From a virus: a stretch of 28,980 bases of DNA. The notes below the pieces were generated by a model, which saw only the letters and a program-made list of their open reading frames with translations, was not told the origin of the DNA and searched no databases. This document shows, one piece after another, positions 22,552 to 28,924 of the stretch. The position numbers were made by a program, and so were the translations under genes. The stretch spans positions 1-28,980 of IMG/VR virus record IMGVR_UViG_3300044953_000313, one strand, 5' to 3'. Each line of letters opens with the position of its first letter. The first letter of the stretch is position 1.

Positions 22552-22748
22552 CCCCACATCCACATCCCGAAAAGGTAGCCCAAACCGAACAGCGCGCAGG
22601 CTCGGATGAACACCACGCTATGCTGGTACGCGCGCTCCTCGTGCTGCTCGCGGATGTCGAGCACGCCGCGCAGCCTGGGCTCCCGCGCCCACCGCTCTGA
22701 CGGGTCGTAGTGCCCGCCAATCACCACCTTCAGCTTTGGCTGGTTCAT
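22548..22748 (-). CDS. 66-aa small membrane-anchored protein
   Basis: ATG 22748 begins a product with a soluble charged N-terminal half (KLKVVIGGHYDPSERWAREP) and a hydrophobic C-terminal segment (ACALFGLGYLFGMWMWG) that is likely a tail anchor. The stop overlaps the next ATG. Function unknown. Confidence 0.5.
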   Translation of the reverse strand: MNQPKLKVVIGGHYDPSERWAREPRLRGVLDIREQHEERAYQHSVVFIRACALFGLGYLFGMWMWG

Positions 22749-22758
22749 GCCCGCACCC

Positions 22759-23154
22759 TCAGAACGGAATGTCGTCCGACTCTGCGGGCTCCGCCTCGGC
22801 CTCGACTCCCCCAGCAGTTGCCCTCGGCCCGCCGATGAACTTCACCTCGGAGGCGACGATCTCGGTGACGGACCGCTTGATGCCGTCCTTGTCCTCGTAC
22901 TGCCGGGTGCGGAGCTCGCCCTCGATGTACACGTCGCGCCCTTTGGCGAGGTACTTCGCGCACAGCTCCGCGAGCGCACCCCAAGCGGTGATCTTGTGCC
23001 ACTCAGTCTGCTTCTGGCGCTGGCCGTCCTTGTCCTTCCAGACCGAATCGGTGGCGATCGAGAAGTTCGCCACGGCCTTGCCGGTTCCGGTGTGCCGAAG
23101 CTCCGGGTCGTGTCCGAGCCGCCCCATCAGGATTGCCTTGTTCACCGATGCCAT
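22759..23154 (-). CDS. ssb: Single-stranded DNA-binding protein
   Basis: A 131-aa OB-fold SSB. ASVNKAILMGRLGHDPELRH opens the fold; KAVANFSIATD, the TEWHKITAWGALAELCAKYL segment and KGRDVYIEGELRTRQYEDKD follow in normal order. The C-terminus is the acidic tip ESDDIPF that recruits partner proteins. It would coat single-stranded DNA during replication and recombination. ATG 23154 (TGATG overlap) is preferred to the adjacent GTG 23157. The linker is short. Confidence 0.96.
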   Translation of the reverse strand: MASVNKAILMGRLGHDPELRHTGTGKAVANFSIATDSVWKDKDGQRQKQTEWHKITAWGALAELCAKYLAKGRDVYIEGELRTRQYEDKDGIKRSVTEIVASEVKFIGGPRATAGGVEAEAEPAESDDIPF

Positions 23155-23738
23155 CACTCATTCTCCTCGTAGTAGCGCCGCAGTGCGGCGCCGAAGTTCC
23201 CTAGGTACGCGGAATCATCATATAGCCTCGTCGTCCACGCTCGGTCCTTCCCCACGTACAGTGCAAGCAGTATCTCGGGGGTCGCGTCGCGCTGCGACCA
23301 TGCGTGCGCATAGGCCGCGAGCTGCGCCCCATGCTCGGCGGGGCGCGGGGCGCCGCTCTTTATGTCGATGATCGCCAGTTCGGCGCGCTTACCGAGCAGC
23401 GCCACCCGGTCGATGGTGCCGGCGTAGAGAAGTCCATACAGACTGCCCAGAACCCGAACTTCGGTAGCGACGTACTGCGGCCGGTGCTCCTCTCGCCACG
23501 CGCGGTAGGCGGTGAGGTGGGGCATGACGAGCGGATCGACGCTCGACTCATCTAGGTCGCCCACGTCGTCGTACTCGGCAGCGAGATGTAGCGCGGTGCC
23601 GCGCTGCGCCGTCCATGCCGGGATGCGCGACAGGTCGCGCCCCCAGCTCAGGATCTGCGTGACGCTGGGGATCTTTCGATCCCCCAGCGTGTAGGTGTGG
23701 CTCTCCGCGTCGAAGGAGAGTGCGAGCTGGCTAGTCAT
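23154..23738 (-). CDS. PD-(D/E)XK (RecB/Cas4-like) exonuclease
   Basis: A 194-aa nuclease. An N-terminal DAESHTYTLGDRKIPSVTQI is typical of phage RecB-type exonucleases. Then H51 (GTALHLAAE), E93 (VATEVRV), D110 (AGTIDRV), D125-x-K127 (IIDIKSG) and Q139-x3-Y143 (QLAAY) give the RecB motif set. It should resect double-stranded DNA to make 3' overhangs for the annealing protein encoded in the same operon. ATG start overlaps the previous gene by eight bases. Confidence 0.85.
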   Translation of the reverse strand: MTSQLALSFDAESHTYTLGDRKIPSVTQILSWGRDLSRIPAWTAQRGTALHLAAEYDDVGDLDESSVDPLVMPHLTAYRAWREEHRPQYVATEVRVLGSLYGLLYAGTIDRVALLGKRAELAIIDIKSGAPRPAEHGAQLAAYAHAWSQRDATPEILLALYVGKDRAWTTRLYDDSAYLGNFGAALRRYYEENE

Positions 23739-24204
23739 TGCTCATTGACTCGGACGTCACTGGATCTACCGACAACTCGGCGTCGCAGTTGCAGGGCTCA
23801 TCCCCGTAGATACGGCACATCGGGTCGTGTGCCACGATGATACAAAGCACCCGGTCTTTAGGAATCCAGCCACCCTTAATGAGTTGGCCTATCGCGCTGA
23901 TGTACCTACCCCTAGCCCGCTGCTCGTGCTTGCTCATGGTCTTGAACTTGGTCTTGCTCACCTCACACTCTCCCTCACGCGCGGCGATCAGGCCGCTGAC
24001 GACGAATTCCCGCTCCGGCGGGGCTTCATTGTCGAGGAAGTACTCGACCGTGCACGTCGGGTCGTTGAGCCGCTTTCGCAGCTCCTCGCGCACCGGGTCG
24101 GGCGCTGGCTTATGCGCCTCGGCCTTGTGCTCGTGGACTCGCTTGATCGGACGCTTGCGCTCGAATGGCGCAACCTTGCTGGTGCTCGTGTCGTCCGCCT
24201 TCAT
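23731..24204 (-). CDS. 157-aa hypothetical protein with internal repeat
   Basis: ATG 24204 overlaps the preceding stop (ATGA). The N-terminus is Lys/Arg/His-rich (FERKRPIKRVHEHKAEAHKP). A later helical domain (SKHEQRARGRYISAIGQLIK) precedes a Cys cluster (C...CRIYGDEPCNCDAEL) that may bind metal. Residues CEVSKTKFK share a 28-bp DNA repeat with the start of the 45-aa gene upstream. Family not recognised. Confidence 0.55.
   Translation of the reverse strand: MKADDTSTSKVAPFERKRPIKRVHEHKAEAHKPAPDPVREELRKRLNDPTCTVEYFLDNEAPPEREFVVSGLIAAREGECEVSKTKFKTMSKHEQRARGRYISAIGQLIKGGWIPKDRVLCIIVAHDPMCRIYGDEPCNCDAELSVDPVTSESMSND
23941..23968. repeat. 28-bp direct repeat, copy 1
   Basis: One mismatch relative to 24318-24345. 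Read on the minus strand it encodes CEVSKTKFK inside the 157-aa gene, whereas the other copy contains the leader and GTG start of the 45-aa gene. Confidence 0.85.
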
Positions 24205-24338
24205 GCCGCCACCTTCCCGCCCCGCTCGTGCGCGAGCGCATCGCTCCAGTCCTTGCCGTGCATCGGGGCCGTCGAGTTGACGCTCGCTCCTGCGTCCGCG
24301 AGGTCCGATGCGAGTCGCTTGAACTTGGGCTTGCTCAC
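24201..24338 (-). CDS. 45-aa hypothetical protein
   Basis: GTG 24338 starts one base after the stop of the annealing-protein gene, with GAGGTGTGAG as leader. Product SKPKFKRLASDLADAGASVN continues to a His/Lys-rich end. The stop overlaps the next ATG (ATGA). Too short for family assignment. Confidence 0.45.
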   Translation of the reverse strand: MSKPKFKRLASDLADAGASVNSTAPMHGKDWSDALAHERGGKVAA

Positions 24339-24345
24339 CTCACAC
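24318..24345. repeat. 28-bp direct repeat, copy 2
   Basis: Spans the stop of the annealing-protein gene and the first codons of the 45-aa gene on the minus strand. Nearly identical to 23941-23968. Confidence 0.85.
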
Positions 24346-25113
24346 CTCCAGCGGGCTCGGGTCCGAGAGGCGGTCGCGGATCGCGCCGAACGCGGACACG
24401 GTGATGTCCTTCGACGACGCGAACCCACGCCGAGCGAGCCAACGCTTCACGGCGTCGCGGTCGTGGTTGTTGTCGCGGCGCAGCTTCTCCAGGTAACGCC
24501 GGTCGTTCTCTGAGATGGTCACGTCCGGCACCGCCACGGGCTCGGCGGCAGCCTCGACGACCACAGGCTGCTGTTCGCTCAGGCGCCTGGGCATCATCAC
24601 GGTTGGCTCGGATACCTCGGATGTCTCGGGTCGTGCGCCCGCAACCGTGTCCAGCTCGGACTCGTCCAACATCCCGAGGCCGCACACCGCCAACACGGCG
24701 CGCCGCTTCGCCTTCGTGGACGCTTTCATCAGGGCGTTGCACAGGCTCTCGCCCGCCAAGCCCTTCACCGAGACGGCGCCGATCTCGTCGGTCTGCCGCC
24801 CGTCCTGCGCGATGGCGCGCACGGTGACGACGCGGATCCCCTCCTCGGTCTGCTGGTTCAGGATCTCGCAGCGGATGCCGTGCTTCGCCGCCAACTGATC
24901 GGTGCAAGACTTGAGGGCGTACAGGACCAGCTTGCCGTTGAGGCGCAGGAACTGGAACGGCTGGGCTCGGAAATCTAAGCCCGCCACGTCGCAGCGGGCC
25001 TTGTAGTATGCAAGCTTTTGCTGGTCGGACAGCTTCGAGCAGTCGCCATCGGTGACCAGTGACAGGATCGTGCGGTCGTCTATGTCCGTGGTGGTTGCAA
25101 CCTGCGTGGTCAT
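24340..25113 (-). CDS. Putative single-strand annealing/recombination protein
   Basis: A 257-aa protein with the conserved block of a widespread phage family: LSDQQKLAYYKARCDVAGLD, PFQFLRLNGKLVLYALKSCT, then DGRQTDEIGAVSVKGLAGES and NALMKASTKAKRRAVLAVCG with GLGMLDE. I recall this pattern in phage proteins encoded next to exonucleases and SSB and considered recombination/annealing proteins; the exact family name is not certain. The C-terminal 50 residues form a separate helical domain. With the exonuclease, SSB and resolvase it completes a phage recombination set. Confidence 0.7.
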   Translation of the reverse strand: MTTQVATTTDIDDRTILSLVTDGDCSKLSDQQKLAYYKARCDVAGLDFRAQPFQFLRLNGKLVLYALKSCTDQLAAKHGIRCEILNQQTEEGIRVVTVRAIAQDGRQTDEIGAVSVKGLAGESLCNALMKASTKAKRRAVLAVCGLGMLDESELDTVAGARPETSEVSEPTVMMPRRLSEQQPVVVEAAAEPVAVPDVTISENDRRYLEKLRRDNNHDRDAVKRWLARRGFASSKDITVSAFGAIRDRLSDPSPLEV

Positions 25114-25292
25114 GACCGGTCCTCCATTGCCTCGGCGACCATGTCGGGAATTCCCTTCATCACCGTCGCCGCGTTAGTGAGGTCATCGACGGCGGCGTCG
25201 AGGCCGTCATTTTCGAGCTTGAACAAGGCCGCGCTCAGGAGATCGCGCGCCGTTCGCGCGTAGATCGGGATTAAACCCTTGACCTCGGTCAT
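25110..25292 (-). CDS. 60-aa helical hypothetical protein
   Basis: ATG 25292 overlaps the previous stop and its own stop overlaps the next ATG (both ATGA). The product is helical (YARTARDLLSAALFKLENDG; DDLTNAATVMKGIPDMVAEA) and acidic towards the end. No family recognised. The longer upstream frame is shadow sequence. Confidence 0.55.
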   Translation of the reverse strand: MTEVKGLIPIYARTARDLLSAALFKLENDGLDAAVDDLTNAATVMKGIPDMVAEAMEDRS

Positions 25293-25612
25293 CGGTAGTC
25301 CTCCTCGTCGCAGCGGCAATCGACGTCCGCCAGATTGCCGCAGTCGCGGCAGTAGTCGGCGGGTCCGGTCGCGGCCTCGTGCATCGCGAGCCACGCCGGG
25401 CCGAGGGCGTGGACGATCTGGCAGGCCGTCGCGCGGCTGTGCTCGGCGGCAACGGTGTTGCCCCGCTCGACATCGGAGATGAAGTGCCGCAGCGCGGCGA
25501 TGGCACCGTTGGCGATGTCGATGCAGTCCTGCTGCTCGGGACAGAGAACCGCCGGGAGCGTCTTGTCCGCGTGGGGCGGGACGATCCAGACCGAGGGGAC
25601 CGGGGCGCTCAC
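25289..25612 (-). CDS. 107-aa protein with C-terminal zinc-binding motif
   Basis: GTG 25612 overlaps the previous stop (GTGA). An N-terminal Pro/Val segment leads to a helical core (DIANGAIAALRHFISDVERG), then four Cys as C88-x2-C91-x7-C99-x-C101 (YCRDCGNLADVDCRCDEED), likely a zinc site. Such proteins are common in phage early operons; function unknown. Confidence 0.6.
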   Translation of the reverse strand: MSAPVPSVWIVPPHADKTLPAVLCPEQQDCIDIANGAIAALRHFISDVERGNTVAAEHSRATACQIVHALGPAWLAMHEAATGPADYCRDCGNLADVDCRCDEEDYR

Positions 25613-25854
25613 GACTCCACCCCCAGATGGTTGTGGAAGGCGCCCTCGATCGCGCGGTGCGCGGCCATGTGGACCTCGCGCGCTTCGCGCTCGTTCCCGG
25701 TGAGGCAGGCGATGGCGTCCGCGAGGAACATCGCCGCGCAGCTCAGGTTCGCTGCGGCTCGGGGGGCGTCGGACAGGACCAGCGCGTGCATCGCGGCGGT
25801 CGTCATCTCGTTGGTTCGCCGGATGGCCCCTGCCAACTGCTCGATATTTTCCAT
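25609..25854 (-). CDS. 81-aa hypothetical protein, first gene of early operon
   Basis: Two starts are possible. ATG 25854 has AGGGAGAG upstream at good spacing and leaves a leader after the putative promoter; ATG 25887 would add 11 residues (MSAPMAQGESE) but lies too near the predicted transcription start. The product is helical (ENIEQLAGAIRRTNEMTTAA; AANLSCAAMFLADAIACLTG). No family recognised. It is immediately downstream of the operator region. Confidence 0.55.
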   Translation of the reverse strand: MENIEQLAGAIRRTNEMTTAAMHALVLSDAPRAAANLSCAAMFLADAIACLTGNEREAREVHMAAHRAIEGAFHNHLGVES

Positions 25855-25900
25855 CTCACTCTCTCCCTGCGCCATTGGCGCGCTCATCTTGTCTGTTCTC

Positions 25901-25930
25901 TTGACTAGATGAGGGAGGCAATCTCGTCAA
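25901..25930 (-). promoter_or_regulatory. Putative leftward early promoter
   Basis: On the minus strand TTGACG (25930-25925) and TAGTCA (25907-25902) are 17 bases apart, a sigma70-like layout with a good -35 and a weak -10. It would drive the recombination operon. The -35 lies in operator O2 and the -10 overlaps the lone half-site, so repressor binding would block it. Confidence 0.45.
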
Positions 25931-25947
25931 GGGCTTTGACGAGATTG
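25919..25947. promoter_or_regulatory. Operator O2: 12-bp palindrome with 5-bp spacer
   Basis: CAATCTCGTCAA (25919-25930) and TTGACGAGATTG (25936-25947) are perfect inverted repeats separated by GGGCT. The half-site TTGACGAGAT recurs in O3 (26241-26265), and a variant TTGACTAGAT stands alone at 25901-25910. Probable binding site of the RHH protein encoded next to it. Confidence 0.7.
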
Positions 25948-25951
25948 AGCG

Positions 25952-25988
25952 AAAAAAAACGCCGCTCCCGAAGGAACGGCGCTTTTTA
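25952..25988. terminator. Bidirectional intrinsic terminator
   Basis: A hairpin GCCGCTCC-CGAA-GGAACGGC (one internal mismatch) is flanked by eight A at 25952-25959 and five T at 25983-25987, so either strand yields a U-tract. It most likely ends the leftward RHH transcript and insulates the early operon. Confidence 0.8.
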
Positions 25989-26025
25989 CAGGGGGATCGC
26001 TGCGGCTAGCGGTGGGGGTGGGGTG

Positions 26026-26232
26026 TCAGGACGCCCTGCGAAGCGTTCCCGGCTTGAGGCGTCCGGCCTTCTCCAGACCGTCGCGGAGCACGTCGCGGAT
26101 GATCCGTCCGATGGGCCGGTCCTGCTCGTCGGCCATCGCTTGCAGCGCGTCGTCGATCTCAGGCGGCAGACGGACGTATCGGTTGGGGCGCAGCGCGCTC
26201 GGTCCTTCTTGGGGCTTGCCGGGCATCTTCAT
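26026..26232 (-). CDS. Ribbon-helix-helix repressor (Arc/CopG-like)
   Basis: A 68-aa protein: a basic, Pro-rich N-terminal arm (KMPGKPQEGPSALRP) then strand NRYVRLPPEI, helix DDALQAMADEQ and helix GRIIRDVLRDGLEKAG, the RHH fold. The dimer would place its strand pair in the major groove. The gene is bracketed by two palindromes sharing TTGACGAGAT half-sites (25919-25947 and 26241-26265), making it the probable repressor of the early operon and of itself. ATG 26232 abuts the SD (GGGAGGTATG), so the second ATG at 26226, with an eight-base gap, may be the real start. Confidence 0.8.
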   Translation of the reverse strand: MKMPGKPQEGPSALRPNRYVRLPPEIDDALQAMADEQDRPIGRIIRDVLRDGLEKAGRLKPGTLRRAS

Positions 26233-26239
26233 ACCTCCC

Positions 26240-26270
26240 TATTTAGTCAAGCCCCTTGACGAGATCAAGA
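26240..26270 (-). promoter_or_regulatory. Putative RHH gene promoter
   Basis: On the minus strand TTGATC, 17 bases, then TAAATA, followed closely by AGGGAGGT and the start codon. Operator O3 fills the promoter, so autoregulation is expected. The -10 is weak. Confidence 0.35.
26241..26265. promoter_or_regulatory. Operator O3: inverted repeat upstream of the RHH gene
   Basis: ATTTAGTCAA (26241-26250), spacer GCCCC, TTGACGAGAT (26256-26265). Same half-site length and same 5-bp spacing as O2. It lies just upstream of the RHH start and within the divergent region shared with the integrase. Confidence 0.7.
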
Positions 26271-26349
26271 GGCTTCGCGTATACGGGCCCCGTGAGGCGG
26301 GCAGCGGCGCGGGCAATCGGTAAGCGGCACTGAACCGCAGTTATTGAGA

Positions 26350-26380
26350 TTGACGTGCCGCGGAATACCGCAAATAGGTT
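26350..26380 (+). promoter_or_regulatory. Tentative integrase promoter
   Basis: TTGACG at 26350-26355 followed after 17-19 bases by weak -10-like AT-rich sequence (AAATAGGTT). The rest of the 26266-26428 intergenic stretch shows a small GCGG/CCGC palindrome and no recognisable att core. Confidence 0.25.
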
Positions 26381-26428
26381 GTTTGCTGGGTATTCATTTC
26401 TTGAATTGAGTTGATCTTGGGGCGTGAT

Positions 26429-27448
26429 GTGAAGCAGTATGTGCTCCCGCTGGATGAGCCAGCCACCGACAAGGGGGTTGAACTGAGCGGTTTGCCGAGG
26501 CCCATCACGCTCGCTGTGTTCGCGAGTCAATTTCTCTCGTTGTACGCCGGCCCACCGTGGCACCCGGCAAAGAACGTCCGGCACGCTCGCAACGTGCTCA
26601 ACGCCTACATCCTGCCGGAGCTGGGTGACCTCCAACTTGACGCCATCGAGCCGCGCCACCTGCGCGCCGTGCAGCGAAAGATGCTCGCTCGGGGGCTTTC
26701 CGTGAACACCGTGAAGGGCGCGATCCAGTCCGTTTTCGGCTCGGTCTGGAAGGCGGCCAAAGCCGACGGTTTGGTGTCCGGCTCGCCGCAGTCCGAGCTG
26801 ACGTGGCCGAGGAGCACACCCTCCCCTGATCCGTTCTCGGCCGACGAGCGCGACCAGATCGTTGTGTGGTTCCAGCGCCGCCAGCCGCAGTACCTCGCGC
26901 TTGCGGGTTCCGTGTTCCTCGCCGGGATGCGTCCGTCGGAGGCGTGCGGGCTCCGCTGGGGCGACATCGACCTCGACACGGGCGAAGTGACCATCGCGCG
27001 GCCGATAGCCAGCCGCGAGCAGACCAAGGGCAAGACCAGCAAGAGCCTGCGGCAGATCCGCGTGAGCGACCGCCTGCGCGGGCTGTACCGGATGGCGAAG
27101 CCGTCTTGGGCCGAGGGCAGCGGGCTCGTCAGCTTGAACCGCTACAGGCGCGAGGTGGATTCCAGCCAGTTCGGCCGGATGAACTTCCATCGCTGCTGCG
27201 CGGAGCTCGGGCTGCGGTATCGTGGTTTTTACCACGGCCGGCATACGTTCATCAGCCTGAGCCTTCAGGATGGCGCGAACCCGGCAGAGGTGTCCGCGTT
27301 CTGCGCCGTCTCGCTCGGCACGATGCAGCGGCACTACTGGCAGTGGATGGGCAGCATCGGGGACCCGGTGTCCGAGGCTACGAGGCGCGCGAACGCCCGC
27401 CTGGACCGCGACAAGCGTGGTGGTGACTCCCACAGGGCGAAAGCGTAG
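26429..27448 (+). CDS. int: Tyrosine recombinase/phage integrase
   Basis: About 339 aa from GTG 26429, which has GGGG six bases upstream; TTG 26411 would add six residues. An N-terminal SAM-like core-binding domain (about 30-120, containing NVLNAYILPELGDLQL and SVNTVKGAIQSVFGSVWKAA) precedes the catalytic domain: Arg168 in GMRPSEACGLRWGDID, Lys205 region (GKTSKSLRQI), box II YHGRHTFIS with Arg271, and nucleophile Tyr303 in RHYWQWM. The first His of HxxR is replaced by Tyr, as seen in some integrases, and the LGH motif is SLGT, so the fifth residue differs. It would integrate and excise the phage genome. Its presence marks the phage as temperate. Confidence 0.88.
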   Translation: MKQYVLPLDEPATDKGVELSGLPRPITLAVFASQFLSLYAGPPWHPAKNVRHARNVLNAYILPELGDLQLDAIEPRHLRAVQRKMLARGLSVNTVKGAIQSVFGSVWKAAKADGLVSGSPQSELTWPRSTPSPDPFSADERDQIVVWFQRRQPQYLALAGSVFLAGMRPSEACGLRWGDIDLDTGEVTIARPIASREQTKGKTSKSLRQIRVSDRLRGLYRMAKPSWAEGSGLVSLNRYRREVDSSQFGRMNFHRCCAELGLRYRGFYHGRHTFISLSLQDGANPAEVSAFCAVSLGTMQRHYWQWMGSIGDPVSEATRRANARLDRDKRGGDSHRAKA

Positions 27449-27532
27449 CGCATCGCACTGGTTGCATCAGTGAGGGTCGCTTAGATCAGCGTTCCTACAG
27501 TGAGTTGGGCGGGAATAAGGGGGGGTTGGGTG

Positions 27533-28315
27533 ATGCTAATAAAGAGTGAGTGGCTGCCCACAATGCCGCTGCACGTCGCGATCTGGTCGCAGATCGTGCT
27601 CGACTCGGACCTGTCCTGGGAGGACCAAGGCAAGGCGATCCGGCTGCTGGCGAATGCTTGGAGCAGCGGCGAGCTGGTCCGCAAGCCGTGGGCGAGCGAC
27701 GAGGCGTGGGGCGCAGCCGAGCGGATGTGGCCGGGGATGTCAGCCGAGCGGGACCGGAACATCCGCACGCGGGAGGTCAACGAGGACCGGGCGAGGGTTG
27801 CTGCTGCCGCCCGCTGGAATGCTTCGAGCAATGCTTCGAGCAATGCTCGGAGCAAGGAGCATAAGCATAAGCAGAATCATAATCAGAAGCAGGATCCTAA
27901 GAAGAATATATCCTCACTTCGTTCGGATATTCCGGCGGACAAGCCGCCGGTGCGCGTGGTGGTTCCTGAAGTCGAGCCCCCGACCCGAACGACGTGGCTC
28001 ACCCCGTACGCCGAGGCATGGGCCGCCAGAACCGGCGGCGAGATGGTGGCCAAGCCTGCCCTCAAGCCCCTTGCGAGGCTTCGCAAGACGCACGGGCAAG
28101 CCGCCGTGCTCGCCGCGTGGGGCCGCTACCTCGACGCGACGCCCGTGGAGTTCTGCGGCGTCGCAGCGTTCGCGGCGAAGTACGGCCAGTGGGCCGGGAC
28201 CGCAGCTCCGCCACGGGCGCGGGAGTACCAGCTCGCGGAGCGGATTCTCGCGGAAGGCCCGGTGGACCCGTTCGAGGCGTCGCTGGCAGTGGCGCGGAGG
28301 GGGCTTCTCTCGTGA
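27533..28315 (+). CDS. Replisome organiser/initiator-like protein
   Basis: A 260-aa protein from ATG 27533, with a G-run SD eight bases upstream. The N-terminal domain (PLHVAIWSQIVLDSDLSWED then QGKAIRLLANAWSSGEL) resembles the winged-helix/DUF1376-type domain of phage replication initiators. A hydrophilic linker (about 90-125, rich in Asn, Ser, Lys, His) is encoded by repeats and AT-rich DNA, as in lambda O. The C-terminal domain (YAEAWAARTGGEMVAKPALK; HGQAAVLAAWGRYLDATPVE) is helical, like DnaD/DnaT-type ssDNA or helicase-contact domains. Function is inferred from architecture and position; the next gene looks like a loader. Confidence 0.55.
   Translation: MLIKSEWLPTMPLHVAIWSQIVLDSDLSWEDQGKAIRLLANAWSSGELVRKPWASDEAWGAAERMWPGMSAERDRNIRTREVNEDRARVAAAARWNASSNASSNARSKEHKHKQNHNQKQDPKKNISSLRSDIPADKPPVRVVVPEVEPPTRTTWLTPYAEAWAARTGGEMVAKPALKPLARLRKTHGQAAVLAAWGRYLDATPVEFCGVAAFAAKYGQWAGTAAPPRAREYQLAERILAEGPVDPFEASLAVARRGLLS
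27818..27853 (+). repeat. Three 12-bp iterons within the initiator-like gene
   Basis: AATGCTTCGAGC at 27818-27829 and 27830-27841, and AATGCTCGGAGC at 27842-27853. A further AAGGAGC follows. They encode the NASSNASSNARS linker. Confidence 0.85.
27854..27930 (+). other. AT-rich tract next to iterons, candidate origin
   Basis: About 64% A+T over 27861-27930 in an otherwise GC-rich genome, including ATAAGCATAAGC and AGAATATATCC. It directly follows the iterons inside an initiator-like gene, the arrangement of lambdoid origins. Confidence 0.5.
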
Positions 28316-28773
28316 CACCAGAGCAGGCACTCAGCATCACGACCGGGCTCTCGACGTTCTTCGACCGCCGCCCGTGGACCGCAGAGAAGATCCGGTTCTT
28401 CGCGCAGGCGATCGAGGACCTGAACTACGACTGCGCTCGCGAGGCCGCCGAGCGGTACATGCGGGATGGCGAGTACGCCCCGGTGCCGCGCGACATCCGC
28501 GAGATCGCGCGCACCATCACGCCCAAGCGCGCACTCCTGCCGCCGCAGCTCGACCGGGACGGCTGGCCTGTCCGCTACCACCGCGACGACGACGATGCGG
28601 TCAAGTGCACGCCCGGCGAGCGAGCCGTTCTCAACCGAACGTACGCACGCGCCCGTCGCGAGACGCGAGAGGCGCTTGAGAAGCAGTGGCGCCGCGACAA
28701 GCGACCCCTCTCCGGCCCCCTTCAGGACGCAATCGAGCGCCTACGGACGCTTGGTGATGTGCCCCCGTTCTGA
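28312..28773 (+). CDS. Putative helicase loader-like protein
   Basis: A 153-aa protein from GTG 28312 (GTGA overlap). Helical N-terminal domain: EQALSITTGLSTFFDRRPWT, then AIEDLNYDCAREAAERYMRD and VPRDIREIARTI, a pattern like G39P-type helicase loaders and other phage replication accessory proteins with 'PsirEIa'. The C-terminal part is basic and charged (RTYARARRETREALEKQWRR). No ATPase Walker motif, so it is not a DnaC-type ATPase. Role inferred from coupling to the initiator-like gene. Confidence 0.5.
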   Translation: MTPEQALSITTGLSTFFDRRPWTAEKIRFFAQAIEDLNYDCAREAAERYMRDGEYAPVPRDIREIARTITPKRALLPPQLDRDGWPVRYHRDDDDAVKCTPGERAVLNRTYARARRETREALEKQWRRDKRPLSGPLQDAIERLRTLGDVPPF

Positions 28774-28776
28774 AAT

Positions 28777-28908
28777 ATGGCCATTCCCGGCGATTACAGC
28801 CCCGTAGGAGAACGAACGCGGGGGGGTGGCTACCTGACCCTTGGTGGCGATGGTCGCGGCCCGCAGATCGGTTCCCTCGGTACCGAGGGAACTACCCGAG
28901 GGAACTGA
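28777..28908 (+). CDS. 43-aa small ORF, doubtful
   Basis: ATG 28777, three bases after the loader stop, encodes a Gly-rich peptide (AIPGDYSPVGERTRGGGYLT) ending within the repeat cluster. No convincing ribosome-binding site. It may not be translated; the region is better explained as a non-coding repeat zone. Confidence 0.2.
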   Translation: MAIPGDYSPVGERTRGGGYLTLGGDGRGPQIGSLGTEGTTRGN

Positions 28909-28924
28909 TCTACCCGAGGGAACT
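28871..28924 (+). repeat. Repeat cluster CCGAGGGAACT near right edge
   Basis: Direct copies at 28883-28893, 28896-28906 and 28914-28924, plus an inverted copy GTTCCCTCGG at 28871-28880 that makes a 22-bp palindrome with the first. Downstream of the replication genes. Confidence 0.9.

Noticed and set aside
27456-27472. CACTG/CAGTG inverted repeat after integrase as terminator or att core
   Set aside because: Only a 5-bp stem without a U-tract, and no second copy to support an att site.
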